From CAZFVY01 sp964522665 (GTDB lineage: Bacteria; Verrucomicrobiota; Verrucomicrobiia; Limisphaerales; CAZFVY01): DNA of 23,992 nucleotides. A model generated the notes under the pieces. It was not told the DNA's origin. It did not search any database and saw only the letters and a program-made list of their open reading frames with translations. The position numbers and the translations under genes are program-made. Shown piece after piece: positions 15,096 to 23,636 of the stretch. Each line of letters opens with the position of its first letter. The stretch's first letter is position 1. Where the stretch lies: the NCBI GenBank assembly GCA_964522665.1, contig CAZFVY010000108.1:1-23992 (forward strand), in the 5' to 3' direction.

Positions 15096-16903
15096 ACGGA
15101 TGCGGGGGTGGTGGCGGCGGCCTTCGCGGGCGCTGGCGCCTGAAGTCCGAGCAGGCGGTAGGCGGGCACTTTGCCGGTGAAGCCCTTCAGCTCCAGCCCC
15201 GGCAATTCTTCGACCTCCGCCTGTTCGGCCAGTTGACGGCGGGTGGTTTCGTCGATCACGACGTCCATCTTGCCGGCCTTGCTGCAGAGGCGGGCGGCGA
15301 GATTGACCCGCTCGCCGAGCACCGTGTAATTCAGGCGGTCGCTCGAGCCCATGCAACCGGCCACGGCCGGTCCGGTCGCGACGCCGATGCCCACGGTGAT
15401 CTGGTAACGCGAGGTCTGGTTGAGTTCGGAGCGCGCCTCGATCATCCGCCGGGCGCAATGGGCGGCGTTCCAGGAATCGCGGCCGTAACTTTTCGGGGCG
15501 CCGAAAATGGCCATGATGAGATCGCCGACGAATTTATCCACGACGCCGTCGTTTTCATAAACGACGCGGGTGAGCGCGGTCATGTGTTCGTTGAGCATCT
15601 GAATGACCTCGGCGGGGTCCATGTGCAGGGTCAGCGCCGTGAACCCGCGGATGTCGCAAAAGAGCACGCTGATCTCCCGCGTCTCGCCGCCGAGCGCGAC
15701 GCGGCCTTCGATCATCTCGAGGGCGACCTTTTTGTCGGCCACCATGTTGAGGACGCTGCGGTATTTTTCCTTGAGGGCGAGGCCCTCCGCCATTTCGTTG
15801 AACGAGCCGGCGAGGCGGCCGAGCTCGTCCCGGCTGCGGACGGGGACCTTGACCGCGAAATTGCCGCGCTGGATTTCCTCGGTGCCGCGGACGAGCGCAA
15901 GCACGGGCACCGCCAAGCCGTGGGAGAGGAGGAGGCTGATCGCGAGCGCGCCGCCCAGCGCGAGCGCGCCGAAACTGAGGATGCTCGCCCGCAGCCGTGC
16001 CTTCTCCTTCAACATCCCCGCCAGCGAATAAACGCAAACCTGATAAGCCGGCGGGAAGCTCGACCCGGCGTTGAGCGGCCGCAGATAAACGCCCGCCGGA
16101 GCGTCGGCCGCCTGCACGGTGAACTGGAGTTGGGCGTCGGGCCGCGCCAGCGCCTTTCCGGCCTCCTGCGCGACCAACGGCCGCAATGCCGCCGGGATTT
16201 CGCTCGAATACACGGTCCCTTCGAGCCAGACGCCGCTTTGAATCGGGCTGACGTCGCTGGATGGCGCCTCGCGCGCGAGCGGGAATCCGAGGATCAACGC
16301 GCCAACGGTTTGTTGCGTGTCGGGATAGGCGATGCTGGTGAGCACCACCTCATGCAACGCCGGCTGCCCTGGGGTTAGCTCGGGCGCGAGGTAGCCGACC
16401 TGTTGGAACGCGGGGCCGTTCGTGAGCGCCAGGCGCAAGCGGGACAACAACGGCTCCAGGCTCCGGCGCACCGCGGGGGTGAGCCGCGCGGCCTTGGTGG
16501 CGGGCGGCGGCAGGATTTGGCCCTTCGCGTCCAGGAAGCAGAGGAAGCTCGCCCGCGGCGCCGCGTCCGCCTCGGCCGGGGCGCCGCCGCCGTCGGGTTC
16601 CAACAGCACATCCTGCAAATCGAGCAGCGTGGTCTCGTCGTAGAGCAGGACGGGGTCGCTCTCCTCGAGGGCGGCCCGCAGCCGCGGCCGGTTCAACGCC
16701 AGGCATTTTTGTTTCACCCCGCGCAGGCGCAATTGCTGCAACCGCGAGAAACCCATCACCTGCTGGCCGACCATCGTGTCGATCGTTTGCCGGAACCAGG
16801 CGTCCACCCGGAGTTGGGTCACGTAATTGGTGGCGCCGGTGACGCCGGCCACCAGGGCCATCATCGCCAGCAGCAATTTGACGCGAAAGCTCAGCGCGAT
16901 CAT
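15092..16903 (-). CDS. Membrane adenylate/guanylate cyclase (class III) with HAMP domain
   Basis: This 603-residue protein should make cAMP (or cGMP) in the cytoplasm in response to a periplasmic signal. The order is TM1 (about 8-26), a periplasmic sensor region (30-303) of CHASE2/Cache-like size but unrecognised family, TM2 (306-328), HAMP (about 327-379) and a class III catalytic domain (408-587). Metal ligands Asp417 (CDIRGFT) and Asp461 (VGDLIMAIFG) are present. So are the purine-selecting Lys457 (VDKFVGD) and the transition-state pair Asn534/Arg538 (GERVNLAARL). Thr527 in LNYTVLG sits where class IIIa enzymes have Asp, which suggests class IIIb and adenylate specificity. It starts six bases after the cupredoxin stop and overlaps the porin gene by four bases. 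It should therefore be fully active and wired to both neighbours. Confidence 0.92.
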   Translation of the reverse strand: MIALSFRVKLLLAMMALVAGVTGATNYVTQLRVDAWFRQTIDTMVGQQVMGFSRLQQLRLRGVKQKCLALNRPRLRAALEESDPVLLYDETTLLDLQDVLLEPDGGGAPAEADAAPRASFLCFLDAKGQILPPPATKAARLTPAVRRSLEPLLSRLRLALTNGPAFQQVGYLAPELTPGQPALHEVVLTSIAYPDTQQTVGALILGFPLAREAPSSDVSPIQSGVWLEGTVYSSEIPAALRPLVAQEAGKALARPDAQLQFTVQAADAPAGVYLRPLNAGSSFPPAYQVCVYSLAGMLKEKARLRASILSFGALALGGALAISLLLSHGLAVPVLALVRGTEEIQRGNFAVKVPVRSRDELGRLAGSFNEMAEGLALKEKYRSVLNMVADKKVALEMIEGRVALGGETREISVLFCDIRGFTALTLHMDPAEVIQMLNEHMTALTRVVYENDGVVDKFVGDLIMAIFGAPKSYGRDSWNAAHCARRMIEARSELNQTSRYQITVGIGVATGPAVAGCMGSSDRLNYTVLGERVNLAARLCSKAGKMDVVIDETTRRQLAEQAEVEELPGLELKGFTGKVPAYRLLGLQAPAPAKAAATTPASV

Positions 16904-16909
16904 CGGGCG

Positions 16910-17563
16910 TCAAGGCGCGGGGAAATCGATCCGCAGGGTTTGGTCCGTTTTCACGTCGAGGGGCCGCTCGCGGGTGGTCTTTTCGTTGACCCACGCCTTG
17001 AGCGTGTAGTGGCCGTCCGGCACGCCCGGCAGGACGAGGCGGTAATGGCCTTCCGCGTCGGTCCGCACGAAGTGCGGCGTATCCAGCACTAAGATCGTGG
17101 CCCGCATGTGCTCGTGAATCTCGCAATAGAGCTTCACGACGCCCGGCTGGTTGAAGGTCTGGGTGGCCGGCTGCTCGTCCTTGCGGTAACGCCCGAGATC
17201 GAAGCGTTTGGCCTTCGAGTAGGAAAAGACGTTGTGATAAGCGTCGTCGAAATTCGGAAACGCGACCGTGGAACCGGTTTGAATCGGGAGCACGCCGGGT
17301 TCGAATTGGAAGCGCCGCTGGCCCATCAGGAGCGGCGCGGCATTGGTCTGGCCCGGGAAGGCTCCTTCGAGATAGACGACGGCGACCGGCGCCTCGGGTT
17401 TGCCCGGCGCCTCGGACGCCTGGTAGTGATCGTGTCCCCCGCCTTTCGCCGCGGTCTCCGGCGCGAGCGCGACCGTGCCTTCCACCACCGTCTCCGCGCG
17501 GGCGGCGCGCGCCAGGGGCAGGAGCGTGGCGACGGCGATCAGAAGGACGGGCAACGGTTTCAT
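16910..17563 (-). CDS. Exported cupredoxin-like copper protein
   Basis: This 217-residue protein has a signal peptide (1-23, ending ARA) and a plastocyanin-like domain. A type 1 copper site is visible as His110 (DDAYHNVFS), Cys147, His150 and Met153 in LYCEIHEHM. The Cys-x2-His-x2-Met loop is shorter than in plastocyanin but usual for the methylamine-utilisation/cupredoxin-like group. A C-terminal carboxypeptidase-regulatory-like beta segment (about 160-217, GHYRLVLPGVPDGHYTLKAW) follows. A His-rich patch GGGHDHYQ (41-48) near the N-terminus may bind metal too. It is the first gene of the operon with the cyclase and porin. It would act in the periplasm as an electron carrier or copper-binding ligand; its partner is not proven. 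Confidence 0.85.
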   Translation of the reverse strand: MKPLPVLLIAVATLLPLARAARAETVVEGTVALAPETAAKGGGHDHYQASEAPGKPEAPVAVVYLEGAFPGQTNAAPLLMGQRRFQFEPGVLPIQTGSTVAFPNFDDAYHNVFSYSKAKRFDLGRYRKDEQPATQTFNQPGVVKLYCEIHEHMRATILVLDTPHFVRTDAEGHYRLVLPGVPDGHYTLKAWVNEKTTRERPLDVKTDQTLRIDFPAP

Positions 17564-17989
17564 AATGGGTTGCCGACGGCCGGGATGGCAATACGCCGGC
17601 GTCGGAATTTCGTCGATGTTAAGAGGCTAGGAGTGCGCGGCTCAAGGCTTTTCGGGCGGGGCGCGAACCCACGTCGCGGGCATCGGTTGTATTTTCCGCG
17701 ATATGGGTTAGGTTAACCCGAGCGGGGCGCGAGCCAGCCGCCTACCCGTTGGTTGTTGTGAGTAAAAAACCTCCGACGGATTTTAGGCTGTGGCGGAATC
17801 GTGGCCGCGCTCCCGCTCAGGCGAAGACGTTTCCTGGGCTGACGCTCACGCGCCAACGTCTCCGACCTCATCCCGTGTTGATCCACGCGAACGCCACGCT
17901 TCGCCGAGCCGTTTATGCCCAAAGGATTACGCAAGATCGAGGGCCACTGCCGCCGTTTTTGTGCTAGTGAGGGAGTCCCTTTGGTCCAA
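17564..17989. other. Intergenic stretch between two minus-strand operons
   Basis: About 425 bases without a convincing gene; short ORFs on both strands lack family features. A perfect 6-bp stem GGGTTAGGTTAACCC lies at 17705-17719. The end next to the cupredoxin gene must hold that operon's promoter. The best weak candidate on the minus strand is TTGAGC (17640-17645) with TTAACA (17617-17622), spaced 17 bases, but the match is poor. Confidence 0.4.
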
Positions 17990-19831
17990 CTACGGAATGG
18001 CCTGCACGCGATAGAGACGAAAATTATTCGTGGCGGAGGCGTCGGTGTATTGGGTGAGGGCGCCGGTTCCCGTGACGATGGCGTTGGTGCGCCACGGGCT
18101 TTTGGCGATGTCGTCGCGGCTCATGACCTGGTAGCGCTTGCCCGTTCCGCTCAGCCACGCAATCGTGCTGCCGGACGAATTGAGCGTAACGCTCTCGAGT
18201 TTTAGGACCGACTTGGGGTCGGTCGGGTCGCTTCCGGCCAGGAATTCCTGCGCGTTGTTGAAACCGTCGCCGTCGGGGTCGGCGCCCGGCGCCGCCGCGG
18301 CCGAGGTGAAGACGGAAAAATACTGGCGCTGAAACCGGTCATCGAGGCCGTCGAAATTATAGTCGGGAAACGCCGTCCGGATTTTTAGAAACCCGTTCGC
18401 GTAGGCGATATTCGTCCCCTGCGTGACCACCAGGGAACGCAGCCCCGGCGTGGCGTTCGAGGCCACTGAGATCGAGGCCGACAAGAGCGTGTAGCCGCTC
18501 CCCGGGAACGGGTTCCCGTTAAATACGGTCGGCCCGACGGTGAGGCCGTCGCCGCTGACCGTCAACGTCGCGCCCGTGGCGGGAAAGCTCGGCGAGTAAA
18601 CTCCGATGATCAGGTTGGCGGCGCCCAAGGCGATATCGCCGGGCAATTGCGTGAGGACAAAATGATTGGGATCGGTGGACGGCGGCCGAATGCGGGTGAT
18701 GCGGAAGGCGGGTGTGCCCTTGGTAACCGCCACGTTCCAGGTCACGCTCGCGCCGGGGGCCAAGGTGACGGAATGATTGGTCGAGGGGATAAATCCGCCC
18801 TCCGCCGTCTCGTAGTCTGGGGAAATGTTTAAGCCTTGAAGCAACGTCGAAATATTCGAGAACGGGTCGAGCGGGGTGACGCGGACGCGGTAGCTCCCGG
18901 GCGGCAAGGCCGGCAACGCGTATTGGCCGTTGGTCTGCGTTACAGTTCCGGAGACGATCGCGCCGGTGGGGTCCTCGGCGTACACGGCCGCGCCCAGGAT
19001 GCCCGCGCCGTTCATGGTGACTTTGCCCTGCACCTGCCCGAGCGTCGAAAGCAGCCCGGGCTGCGGGTAAAGGTAGCGCGCGGCGGCGATCTCATCGCTG
19101 GACAATCCCGCCTGCACGCTGATCCCGGAGCCGCCGTGGTAGAGCATCGTGGCGCCGCCGACCGGCGAATGGAGCAACCCGAGGAAGTGGCCAATCTCGT
19201 GGCACACGGTGGCCTCGATGAAATAGTTCGGGTTCGCCGTGTCATTGAAGTCGGTGAACCACTGGCTATCGACCCCGTTGATGGCCATGTCCGCTTCGGC
19301 CAGCAGGAGCGTGCCATCGTACCACGATTTGAAGGTGACCGCGAGGGCGCCGCTGATGTTGTCCAGGCCGCCGTTGACGAGGGTGCTCGTCTTCGCCCAA
19401 AAAATGACGTTGGTGTTGTCCATGACGTTGACGTCGGCGCCCGGGCCCATCAGCCCGCCTTCCTCGAATTTAATGACCGTGCCCGAAATTGACTGCCATT
19501 GGCCGAAACTGGCGCGCAAGGCGTTCAACTCCGCGGCCGTATTCGTGGTTGAGTACGCGTCCGCGGCGAAGTAGAGCCGAACGGCCTTGGTTTTCGGATT
19601 CACGATGTTCGTGTCCACGAGACTCGGGTCCGAACTCGTGAAATTCCAGCGCAACGGTTGGCCCGAGTCGTTCAGGGTCACGACGAAGGCGCGGGCGTCC
19701 CGCGCGCACAGCGGCGCCAGGGCGAGCACGACCACCCACACCAGTCGGGCGCGCGAGGAGCCAAAAAGCTTACCTGTAGCCCGCGCCAGGAAGTTCACGG
19801 CGCGGCGGAAGTTGAAGGAGAACCGATTCAT
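17990..19831 (-). CDS. Secreted matrixin-like metalloprotease with C-terminal calcium motif
   Basis: This 613-residue protein has a long basic N-region and a hydrophobic segment (about 29-49, ending ARDARA) for export. The metzincin zinc site HEIGHFLGLLH lies at residues 211-221 (His211, Glu212, His215, His221), and the Met-turn is ATMLYH (Met229). A carboxypeptidase-regulatory-like beta domain (about 265-325, VQGKVTMNGAGILGAAVYAE...) and an IPT/Ig-like region follow. Near the end is NFDGLDD plus DPDGDGFNNAQEFLAGSDPT (about 525-545), the thrombospondin-type-3-like calcium repeat common at the ends of verrucomicrobial secreted proteins. The last 60 residues form another small beta domain that may serve for surface attachment. 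The start overlaps the stop of the upstream gene as ATGA, so they are translated together. The substrate is unknown. Confidence 0.9.
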   Translation of the reverse strand: MNRFSFNFRRAVNFLARATGKLFGSSRARLVWVVVLALAPLCARDARAFVVTLNDSGQPLRWNFTSSDPSLVDTNIVNPKTKAVRLYFAADAYSTTNTAAELNALRASFGQWQSISGTVIKFEEGGLMGPGADVNVMDNTNVIFWAKTSTLVNGGLDNISGALAVTFKSWYDGTLLLAEADMAINGVDSQWFTDFNDTANPNYFIEATVCHEIGHFLGLLHSPVGGATMLYHGGSGISVQAGLSSDEIAAARYLYPQPGLLSTLGQVQGKVTMNGAGILGAAVYAEDPTGAIVSGTVTQTNGQYALPALPPGSYRVRVTPLDPFSNISTLLQGLNISPDYETAEGGFIPSTNHSVTLAPGASVTWNVAVTKGTPAFRITRIRPPSTDPNHFVLTQLPGDIALGAANLIIGVYSPSFPATGATLTVSGDGLTVGPTVFNGNPFPGSGYTLLSASISVASNATPGLRSLVVTQGTNIAYANGFLKIRTAFPDYNFDGLDDRFQRQYFSVFTSAAAAPGADPDGDGFNNAQEFLAGSDPTDPKSVLKLESVTLNSSGSTIAWLSGTGKRYQVMSRDDIAKSPWRTNAIVTGTGALTQYTDASATNNFRLYRVQAIP

Positions 19832-20364
19832 CGCCCGGCCTCCGTCACTTGCCGTTTGAGATCATCCACCCGTAGTCGCGCCGCCGCGGGCTGCGCCGCC
19901 GAGCCGGGCGCCGCGGCCGTGACCGCACCGCCGTGAAACGGATTGCGCGCGAGTTGGGCGCCGCTCGCGGGGTCGGTCCAAACGTGAAATTTTCCCTGGG
20001 AGAGTCCGACGGTGACCCCCTCGCCCCGTTGATTCAGGACCAGAAAGGCGATCACCTCTTCGCCAAGTTGGTAGTCCACCTGACCCGAGACCTCGGACCG
20101 TTGCACGCCCAAAACTCCGCCGCCATGCACGACCGTGAACGGGCCGGTCGCCCGCGCGCCTTTCAATACCTCGGTGACGTCCAGTTTGACGCGCGTATAG
20201 ACGCGTCCCGCCGGGTCGCGTTGGCAACTTTTCTCCGAAACCGTACCGCGCACCACCAAATCCGCTCGCTCGGTCAATTGCTTGATCGAAATAGGGATCA
20301 TGTCCACCGCGGCCGCGGCGACCGTCATGAGCATCAGCGCCGCCAGGGCGCAGGCGGTTCTCAT
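19828..20364 (-). CDS. Exported protein paired with matrixin protease
   Basis: This 178-residue protein has a signal peptide (MRTACALAALMLMTVAAAAV, about 1-20). The mature part contains LTERADLVVRGTVSEKSC, YTRVKLDVTEVLKG, a glycine-rich HGGGVLGV, LGEEVIAFLVLN and LSQGKFHV. This pattern recurs in small secreted proteins next to matrixin-like proteases in several bacterial groups, though I know no assigned function. A minus-strand TTGACG lies at 20424-20429 as a possible -35 but no convincing -10 follows. The four-base overlap with the protease gene suggests it acts with it, for example as a chaperone, inhibitor or substrate-binding partner; this is inference only. Confidence 0.8.
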   Translation of the reverse strand: MRTACALAALMLMTVAAAAVDMIPISIKQLTERADLVVRGTVSEKSCQRDPAGRVYTRVKLDVTEVLKGARATGPFTVVHGGGVLGVQRSEVSGQVDYQLGEEVIAFLVLNQRGEGVTVGLSQGKFHVWTDPASGAQLARNPFHGGAVTAAAPGSAAQPAAARLRVDDLKRQVTEAGR

Positions 20365-20524
20365 AGCTTCAGGTTCATCGTTAGTCAGAATATTTCAGCG
20401 TCAGAACTACAGTAGCCGAATCTCGTCAAAAAGCGAACCGTTAACCCTTCGCCCGAGCGCGACGGGGCGCGACTTCGAGTTGTTGACGTTTTACACGCCG
20501 CCACCTTGAGCGTCAGACCGCGAG

Positions 20525-20683
20525 GGTAGGGACCTCGCGCCGCGAGGTCCGCTCGCTCGATTAGAGCGAGCAACGGTCGCGGCGGAATTCCGCGCCGGGA
20601 GCGTTTGTTTGTACCCGTGAGTCGTTCGGGGAGCGCTCGCGCACACTGGCGCGAGCGTGACGCCGCAGCGCGGCGTCCCTACC
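20525..20683. repeat. Compound palindromic element (GGTAGGGAC ends)
   Basis: Outer inverted ends GGTAGGGAC (20525-20533) and GTCCCTACC (20675-20683) bound 159 bp. Inside are perfect hairpins: ACCTCGCGCCGCGAGGT (about 20532-20548), GCTCGCTC/GAGCGAGC (20551-20571), and GACGCCGC/GCGGCGTC next to the right end. No coding region is supported between 20365 and 21200. Confidence 0.6.
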
Positions 20684-20850
20684 GACGGTGGATCGCAATA
20701 TCTCGAAGTTGCGCCCCGCGCGACGGGCGCGAGACAGAGTTCTTCCGCCGATTTGATTCCCAAGTGTCCGCGCGAACTCGTTGTCGAGGAAACGAGTCAC
20801 GCGGGAGCGGCCAACCGCCCGCCCACGGCCCTGGCAGGGCCGATGAGAAT

Positions 20851-20872
20851 AGCTCGGCGTTTTAACGCCGAG
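20851..20872. repeat. Short palindrome CTCGGCGTTTTAACGCCGAG
   Basis: A 10-bp stem palindrome of 20 bases within this span. The same CTCGGCG...CGCCGAG core appears inside the repeats at 241-260 and 21023-21042. It stands about 20 bases left of the family copy at 20895 and has no T-run. Confidence 0.65.
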
Positions 20873-20894
20873 TCAGGTTCGTGATCCTGGTTAA

Positions 20895-21067
20895 GTCCCG
20901 CAGGGACGGCTGAGATTAAGACGTACAAACCGCCATCGTGAACCCAAGCCCGAGCGATTTAATGCCCCGGGAGCTCAACCTCAGCCGTCCCCGCTGGGAC
21001 TTTTTGATCACTCCGTCATTAACTCGGCGTTAAAACGCCGCGCTATTCTCGGTCGTCCCTCTGGGAC
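20895..21067. repeat. Long inverted-repeat element, GGGACGGCTGAGA family, copy 2
   Basis: The left arm GTCCCGCAGGGACGGCTGAG (20895-20914) is paired with TCAGCCGTCCCCGCTGGGAC (20981-21000), followed by TTTTT, then an imperfect CTCGGCGTTAAAACGCCGCG hairpin and CTCGGTCGTCCCTCTGGGAC. Modules and spacing match copy 1 (116-286); the roughly 65-base centre does not. It lies downstream of the ABC exporter, whose stop is at 21201. Confidence 0.7.
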
Positions 21068-21200
21068 GAGGCGCGCGCGGCAGGGACCGATTCGCGTAAC
21101 CCCGTGCGCCGCACCGCCAAAGCGCGCCCGCGCGCGCCCGCCCCCGTCATGCTTTTTCCGAAAGTCGGATCGAAGCCGTCCGCCAATCAAGAACGCGGCT

Positions 21201-23024
21201 TTACGCGCCGCTCATCACCCGCGCGAAGTAGCCCGGGCGGGCGAGCAGTTCGGCCGGCGTTCCCATCTCGGCCAAGCGCCCGGCCTCCAGGACCAGGACC
21301 AGATCGACCCGGCGAATCGCGGCCAGCCGATGCGTGACGAGCAGGGTCGTGCGGCCGCGCATCAATTCGGTGAGGCTTTCCATGACCAGCGCTTCATTTT
21401 CCGCGTCGAGCGCGCTGGTCGGCTCATCCAGCAGGAGAATGGGCGCGTCCTTCAAAAAGGCGCGCGCCAGGTTGAGCCGCTGCTTTTCGCCGGCGCTCAG
21501 CCGCGCGGCGCCTTCGCCGATCAACGTTTCGTAACCTTGCGGAAGCAGGCGGATGAACTCGTCGGCCCGCGCCGCCCGCGCCGCCGCCGCGATCTCGCCG
21601 GCCGTCGCGCCCGTTTTGCCGCAGGCGATATTCTCGGCCACGGTGCCGGGCAACAGGATCGCCTCCTGCGATACCAGCGCGACCTGCCGCCGCAATTCCT
21701 TGAGGCGCAATTCCCGCAGATCGACCCCTTCAAGCAGAACCGCGCCGGCGGTCGGATCGTAGAAGCGCGGCAACAACTGCAGTAACGTCGTCTTGCCCGC
21801 GCCGCTCGGGCCGATCACCGCCAGCGAGCGCGCCGCCGGCAGCGTAAAACTCACCTCGCGCAACGCCAGCCGATCAGGTTGGTAACCGAAGGAAACTCCC
21901 GCGAACGCCAGAGCGCCGTGGACCCGCACCGGTCCCTTGACGGCCGGCGCGAGGCCCGGCGCGGACTCCCGCGGCACGGCGCCCGCCACACCCCGCTGGA
22001 CGCTCCGAGCCTGCGGCTTTTCCTTCACTTCCTCGGGCGCGTCCAGGACCTCGAACACCCGTTGCGCGCCCGCGCCCGCGCCCGCCATCGTCGAGCCGAC
22101 GTGCGACAATTGATTGAGCGGATCATAGAATTGGCCGAGGTAAGCCAGAAAAATCAGCAGTTCGCCGACGCTCAGCCGGCCCTGGATGACCTCCCGTCCG
22201 CCGAGCCACACAATCGCCGCCGTGCCCAGGCCGAAGACCACCGTCGTGCCGAACCCGTAGGCCAATTCGGCGCCGTGTTGCGCCCGACGGCTCCGCTCGG
22301 CCGCGGCCGTCTGCCGGACGAATCCGGCCTGCTCGTGCTCCTCGCGCGTGAAACTTTGCGTCAAGGGGAGCGCCGCCATGGCCTGTTGCACGAGCGCGGC
22401 GACCTTGCCGTCTGCCGCCTGCGCCGCCGCCCCGCGGCGGTTCATCTCGCGCCCGAACGCGCGGATCGAGAGCAGTAAAAGCGGCGCCGTTCCCGCCGCC
22501 ACCAGCGTCAGCGGCCGGTCCATCCGCCACATGATCGCCAGCATCAGCGCCAGCGACGCGAGCGACGACGCCAGCGTGATCAACCCCTGCTGGAACAACG
22601 TCTGAAAGGCGTACGGGTCCCAGGTCGCGCGGTAGATCATGTCGCCCGCCTGGCTCCCCTGATGAAAGCGCAGCGAGAGACGTTGCAGACAACCAAACAC
22701 TTCATTGCGCGCCCGCATCAGGCCCCGCAGGCCGATGCCGATGGCCAGATAGTTCTGTCCCGTCGTGAGCGCCCCTTGCAAAATATGAAGCGCCAGCGTC
22801 AGCCCGGCCAGCCCGAGCAGCAGCGTCGGGCGCGACCCGGAGGCGCCCCAGCTCCCCAGCCAGGCGGGCGGCGGGTGACCGCCGAGCACGCAATCCACCA
22901 CCACCGCCAGCGGCCACGGCTTGAGGAGGTTGGCCGCCGTGGCCAGCAGCATCAGCCCAAGCGCTACCGCCAGGCGGGGAAAATCCGCTCGAAAGAATTG
23001 CCACGCGCGGAACAGGTTCTTCAT
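21201..23024 (-). CDS. ABC exporter, fused transmembrane and ATPase domains (MsbA/multidrug-like)
   Basis: This 607-residue half-transporter should function as a homodimer in the inner membrane, pumping out a lipid, drug or peptide. The first about 320 residues hold the ABC transmembrane domain, with hydrophobic stretches near 17-47, 67-88, 148-167, 173-188, 256-275 and 287-300. The ATPase domain (about 368-607) has Walker A GPSGAGKTT (405-413), Q-loop Gln453, signature LSAGE (509-513, Ala for the usual Gly), Walker B ILLLDEPTSALD (529-540) and His565 (VTHRL). A low-complexity linker (about 331-365) joins the domains. The length is normal and the start at 23024 gives a proper cytoplasmic N-tail. 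No partner gene lies nearby, so the substrate cannot be inferred. Confidence 0.93.
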   Translation of the reverse strand: MKNLFRAWQFFRADFPRLAVALGLMLLATAANLLKPWPLAVVVDCVLGGHPPPAWLGSWGASGSRPTLLLGLAGLTLALHILQGALTTGQNYLAIGIGLRGLMRARNEVFGCLQRLSLRFHQGSQAGDMIYRATWDPYAFQTLFQQGLITLASSLASLALMLAIMWRMDRPLTLVAAGTAPLLLLSIRAFGREMNRRGAAAQAADGKVAALVQQAMAALPLTQSFTREEHEQAGFVRQTAAAERSRRAQHGAELAYGFGTTVVFGLGTAAIVWLGGREVIQGRLSVGELLIFLAYLGQFYDPLNQLSHVGSTMAGAGAGAQRVFEVLDAPEEVKEKPQARSVQRGVAGAVPRESAPGLAPAVKGPVRVHGALAFAGVSFGYQPDRLALREVSFTLPAARSLAVIGPSGAGKTTLLQLLPRFYDPTAGAVLLEGVDLRELRLKELRRQVALVSQEAILLPGTVAENIACGKTGATAGEIAAAARAARADEFIRLLPQGYETLIGEGAARLSAGEKQRLNLARAFLKDAPILLLDEPTSALDAENEALVMESLTELMRGRTTLLVTHRLAAIRRVDLVLVLEAGRLAEMGTPAELLARPGYFARVMSGA

Positions 23025-23247
23025 CGGCTCGCGCCATCATGCGCGGGCCGCCCTCGATACTCAATGCCGGAGGCCGGCGCGGCCAGGGCAAACGCATCTA
23101 AATGTGGAACCCACCGACGGTTGTTGCCAATCCCACGAGATTCTCGATTCGACCCCGTTGTCGTCGTGAGGAACTTGGCGCCGTAACCGGATTCCCATTC
23201 TGGAGGTCATCCATTTTTGCGCCCGCGCCTTCTTTCACCGGGGCTGA
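23025..23247. other. Upstream region of ABC exporter, no gene seen
   Basis: About 220 bases between the exporter start and the first repeat. It must contain the exporter promoter on the minus strand, but I see no convincing hexamer pair and no ORF with protein-like features. Confidence 0.35.
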
Positions 23248-23287
23248 GTCCTAAAGCCCAAGGATGGCGCAACGCGGCTTCCTTGGG
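23248..23287 (-). repeat. Family C hairpin, reversed
   Basis: CCCAAGGA (23258-23265) pairs with TCCTTGGG (23280-23287), and on the minus strand the stem is followed by CTTTAGGAC (23249-23257). This is the same order as CCTTGGGCTTTGGGAC at 23701-23716, in opposite orientation. Confidence 0.6.
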
Positions 23288-23309
23288 TGCAGACGCCTCG
23301 ATTTGCCAA

Positions 23310-23357
23310 CCCCGAAGCGGGTTGTGGCGGCGGCCGGCGCCACAACCCGCTTCGGGG
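23310..23357. repeat. Perfect 20-bp inverted repeat with 8-base loop
   Basis: CCCCGAAGCGGGTTGTGGCG (23310-23329) and its exact reverse complement (23338-23357) face each other across eight bases. Each arm is also partly self-palindromic (AACCC...GGGTT). It stops three bases before the left terminus of family A copy 3. The same core flanks the element on the right (23637-23654) and flanks copy 2. Confidence 0.75.
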
Positions 23358-23360
23358 GAA

Positions 23361-23636
23361 TGGCGCTTACTTAAGCCTTCCCAGGGTAACGCATGCGTTC
23401 CGTCCTGTGTTCGCTCGGAGCTTCAAAGCGGCAAGTCGGCAGGACCGTGACATCGCGGCGCGATTTCCCTGAAACGAGTCGAGACGCGAACCCTCGGCAA
23501 CGCGCCCCTCGCCCCACCATTCACTGGGGCGCATTCTTGGCTTGATCGCGCCGCGGCGAGAAAAGCTCCCACTCAACGTGTTCACTGGCCATGCAACTGA
23601 CTATGCGGCAAAGTTTTATCGCTTAAGCAAGCGCCA
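23361..23636 (-). mobile_element. Family A TIR element, copy 3 (without insert)
   Basis: The 276-bp element runs from TGGCGCTTACTTAAGC (23361-23376) to GCTTAAGCAAGCGCCA (23621-23636), with one mismatch between termini. It is collinear, in reverse complement, with copy 2 (12505-12994) apart from the 214-bp insert there. The right 111 bases match copy 1. No ORF of note is present. Confidence 0.75.

Noticed and set aside
15096..15458. N-terminal extension of the porin-like ORF
   Set aside because: It translates an alternative frame of the cyclase catalytic domain; the ATG at 15095 gives a signal peptide and ATGA coupling.
15233..16378. Plus-strand ORF of 381 codons opposite the cyclase
   Set aside because: Shadow of the cyclase, which retains all catalytic residues on the minus strand.
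16350..17591. Minus-strand ORF of 413 codons in another frame across cyclase and cupredoxin genes
   Set aside because: Arg/Pro-rich frame-shadow translation overlapping two genes with clear domains.
17564..17989. Possible tRNA or small gene in the gap
   Set aside because: No T-loop-like GTTCRA with matching acceptor stem was found, and short ORFs there show no protein-like composition.
20981..21005. Intrinsic terminator GTCCC...GGGAC followed by TTTTT
   Set aside because: The T-run is on the plus strand, where no gene ends nearby, and the stem is part of a repeat family; a role for the minus-strand exporter would need the opposite orientation.
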